From Paragonimus westermani (Eukaryota > Platyhelminthes > Trematoda > Plagiorchiida > Troglotrematidae): a stretch of DNA of 64,000 bases. Below the pieces are notes generated by a model. The model was given only the letters and a program-made list of their open reading frames with translations, was not told where the DNA came from and did not search any database. Within the stretch, counting starts at the first letter, position 1, and the number at the start of each line of letters is the position of its first letter. The stretch lies in the NCBI GenBank assembly GCA_008508345.1, contig QNGE01002429.1:51097-115096 (forward strand), written 5' to 3'. This document shows positions 61,552 to 64,000 of the stretch, piece by piece. A program made the position numbers and the translations under genes.

Positions 61552-63264
61552 GTGGGTTAAAAGCTCAGAGTTTTCTTTACCACAAATGTCTCCATGCTAC
61601 GTTTACTGAAATGAATTAATGTTTACTTCGAACCTTAGGTTGACAAGGCTTGATTCACGTCCACGCATTCACCTCTATGCGTTTGGTTTTATATGTACCC
61701 TGCACACATTTCACTTCGCTTTGGTTAGTGATGCACGACACCCGAGAACTTTGCTTAGCACCAATGGGTGATTTTTCGTTTACTTCACGAATATTTGGTT
61801 CGCTTATCATCGCCTTCGGCACTGGGACCTTTGTGGCTAATACAGATACTTCGGAGAGTGTGGCAACGCGTAGAGTTTGGCGCATGAAAGGTCCTGCCCA
61901 AGCTAAGACATTCATGATGGCTAGGACAGTTTTTCTTAAAGAACTCCGTTCCCAGATAGGAAAAGGCCTCATTTGAAGAGCAGTAGTTGCTATGGTGTTC
62001 CTGCTGTCCCTTTTTACTGAGCTCATTTACTTCATAGGTATCCGAACCTCAGCAGCAGTATTCGCGCCACTGAACCGGATCAACTGTCTTCTTTGCCGAA
62101 ATCTCTGTCCACAAACAGTGAGATGCAAGGTGGATGTCTAGTGGCTTAGCGTTGAGCAGTAGAGTCAGTTGCTAAAGGGTTAGACTGCACTTCGGGTTAG
62201 TCATTCGAGTTAAGACCGTTACATCCCATAGAATCGATTGCTGGAAACGTTCGGACAGATGGTTGCTAATAGGGCTCAGCGACGTTTGGTCAAGCTGTCT
62301 GCGAACTGATTATGCTTGCTGATAGTGAGTAGTAAAGGCCGCAAAGAAGTTGTCTTGCTAGCAGTGCCGTATTCCCACTTGTAATTGAAGTGTTTGTTCA
62401 ATGTTTGCGGTTGGACACATTTTTTGATGATTAGGTATATTCTTTTACCTCTCATTTTGCACTTGTTCCTTTGTTGATGGTTGTCGGGAATTTAAGCACC
62501 AGTATGAACCGCTAATAAAGGCCATGCTTGTTCTCAGTTTATCAGTGCTATCTTAAAGATTGAGTAAATGAGCACCTTTGATCCTGTCTACCGTCAACAC
62601 GGCTGTTATCTGTTGGATGGTCATATGTTTATGCAGTTTTCCTCCTTATTTGTTCACGAGACGAAATGTCTGTAAATATTTCCGAACCACTTCTCGAGAA
62701 ATAGGACTACCTAATGTTTTATCTTGCCATAATTTTATTTCTTAAGCTTGAACTTCACGCCGAAACTTGTCATGGTTTGAATTCTTTCGGTACAGAGAGC
62801 GAGTCGAGGAGTCCAACTAACCATCCTGGTGTACATTTGGTCAATCCGCCCATCTGTAGCCACGCGATAAAAAATGCTCATTTTAAGCACACTCCATTGT
62901 GACCGGTTTCTTCGTTTCAAATTTCCTGGCCTAGGTTTCAAGTGTCATGCTTTGTATTATTAGCCAGTGTTACACAATCAATTATCAGTCCTATAAACAG
63001 CTCCTGCGATGTGGTAATTTGTGTAGCTGATGTAGTGCGTTGACGTGGTGCTACTTTAAACAGCTTGTAGCCGTGCGTGCTTCAAGCCGCTGTCATATAA
63101 TTAGTTGTTGTTAACATTGAACTGTACAGCAGTTTTGCTGTCGATAGAGCCTCCTGTTTCATCCTTCAGTTTGGACAATCCATACCAGTCGAGATAGATT
63201 ATAAAAGCAATACTGTAGAGACGTATTAATGTTATACGTATGCATACGTGCACTTGTTTGACAC
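61552..63264. other. probable sixth intron of the NT5C2-like gene; no exon recognised
   Basis: Sequence after the donor at 61552 was searched for the expected next block (GKVFL.TNSDY and following) without success. Open frames of 108 codons (61650-61976, plus) and 123 codons (61655-62026, minus) overlap almost exactly on opposite strands and show no family motif. Confidence 0.45.
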
Positions 63265-64000
63265 ATGTACACTGACGGTGGCACAAAGACTGCTGTGTCA
63301 GCTATTCAAAATTGGCACATTCCCACTCCTACATCTATTACAAGCAGTCCATTTGAGACGGTGCACACCTTCACTTATCTTAGTAGCACTATCCTGTCAA
63401 CTCGTAGTATTGCCGATAAGATATCACTGGCGAACTCAAAGAAAGGAGATGCCTTTACTAACCTGTGTTATCTGTGGCGACAAGATATGTGCGGTTTTCG
63501 CCGAAAGGGAGGGTGTTGAATGCTTGTTTACGTTTTATTTTGCGCTATTCTTCGGAAGCGTGGCCTGTCCACGACGAAGATATCGGCAGACTTGCTGCGA
63601 TTGACCATGGTTCTCTCCGTCAGTTAACCCATATCAAGTGGACTGATCGCATCATCAATATGACTGTTTGTCGGCGCATTCCAGAACGTTTGGGACGCAC
63701 GGCCAATTGACCAGCTATTCACGCCGCACAGCTTGCGATGGTTAGGTCATTTACTCTGTACATCAGCCGGGTGTTTTTTTGTACCGGGCACTATGGAGTG
63801 AGACCACAAGCAGTAGGGTGAAACCGCGTGGTGGTCAAGCAGCAACGTGGTCGCGACGTATGAACGCCTTAATTGTTCCACTGAGCAAAGTGGGTAGGTG
63901 TGTCTAGCCCGACTGGGGTTTTATTGGTCACTTGAATCGCTGACTAGAAGAGTAATACGTAACGGTAATGTGGCGCAGTCAATGGCGTACGTGCATCCAA
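63265..64000 (+). pseudogene. RTE-type LINE fragment, runs off the right edge
   Basis: The plus strand carries the same RTE C-terminal region as 18559-19145, starting earlier. VHTFTYLSSTIL (about 63360) matches the F.YLGS.I box, then a frame change, FSPKGRVLNACLRFI, SEAWPVHDEDIGRLAAIDH, IKWTDRI and RRIPERLGRTAN. A stop at 63708-63710 replaces the Trp codon present in the other copy. The 3' part has further stops. From about 63558 to 64000 it is almost identical to 18559-19000 reversed; upstream similarity drops sharply. It would lie inside the sixth intron of the NT5C2-like gene, in the same orientation. Confidence 0.8.

Noticed and set aside
61650..62026. Frames of 108 and 123 codons on opposite strands
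   Set aside because: They cover the same bases in opposite orientation, show no family motif and do not fit the next NT5C2 exon.

Overview
This window is eukaryotic, most likely from a flatworm and probably a tapeworm or a close relative. Three observations support this. There is a conserved metazoan enzyme gene whose exons are separated by GT-AG introns of only 33-44 bases, next to a 1.6 kb intron. There is an isolated exon of an animal solute carrier. The rest is a dense graveyard of CR1/RTE-type LINEs, Ty3/gypsy and BEL/Pao LTR elements, a foldback transposon and a transposase-like fragment, a mix usual in flatworm genomes. The species is not proven by the sequence. No operon, CRISPR array, rRNA or convincing tRNA was seen.

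Layout. 1-9169 holds nothing I recognise. 9170-9533 is a perfect 158 bp inverted repeat around a short N gap. 11343-12043 (minus) is one large exon of an SLC43-type membrane transporter. 15848-16983 holds two copies of a short repeat in opposite orientation. 18559-19145 (minus) is an RTE-type LINE tail with a near-identical partner at the right edge (63265-64000, plus). 24065-24383 is a weak two-exon gene candidate. 26452-27364 is a TA-flanked, inverted-repeat-rich DNA element. It is followed by a decayed Ty3/gypsy element whose 3993 bp block appears twice (26996-30988 and 31731-35723), separated by a 742 bp run of N. The copies differ at one noticed base and the next contig re-reads the end of the block, so this is very probably an assembly duplication.

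From 38 to 57 kb the DNA is a palimpsest of dead elements: LINE reverse transcriptase (38330-38760 minus), a gypsy-like gag (40290-40830 plus), LINE endonuclease and reverse transcriptase pieces (42660-44490 plus), a more complete CR1-like LINE (45640-47480 minus), and a BEL/Pao gag-protease (50800-52800 minus) interrupted by a full-length solo gypsy LTR. Further along are another LTR copy, a FAR1/ZSWIM-type transposase-like pseudogene (54705-55400 minus) and a LINE endonuclease scrap.

The clearest host gene is at 59153-61551 (plus): the first six coding exons, 202 codons, of a cytosolic purine 5'-nucleotidase (NT5C2/cN-II), including the DMDYT nucleophile motif. Its remaining exons lie beyond the recognisable sequence, probably past the right edge, and the RTE copy at 63265-64000 would then lie in its sixth intron. 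The two host genes show no functional link to each other. Splicing and expression were inferred by eye from splice signals and remembered family features; nothing was searched or aligned by computer.
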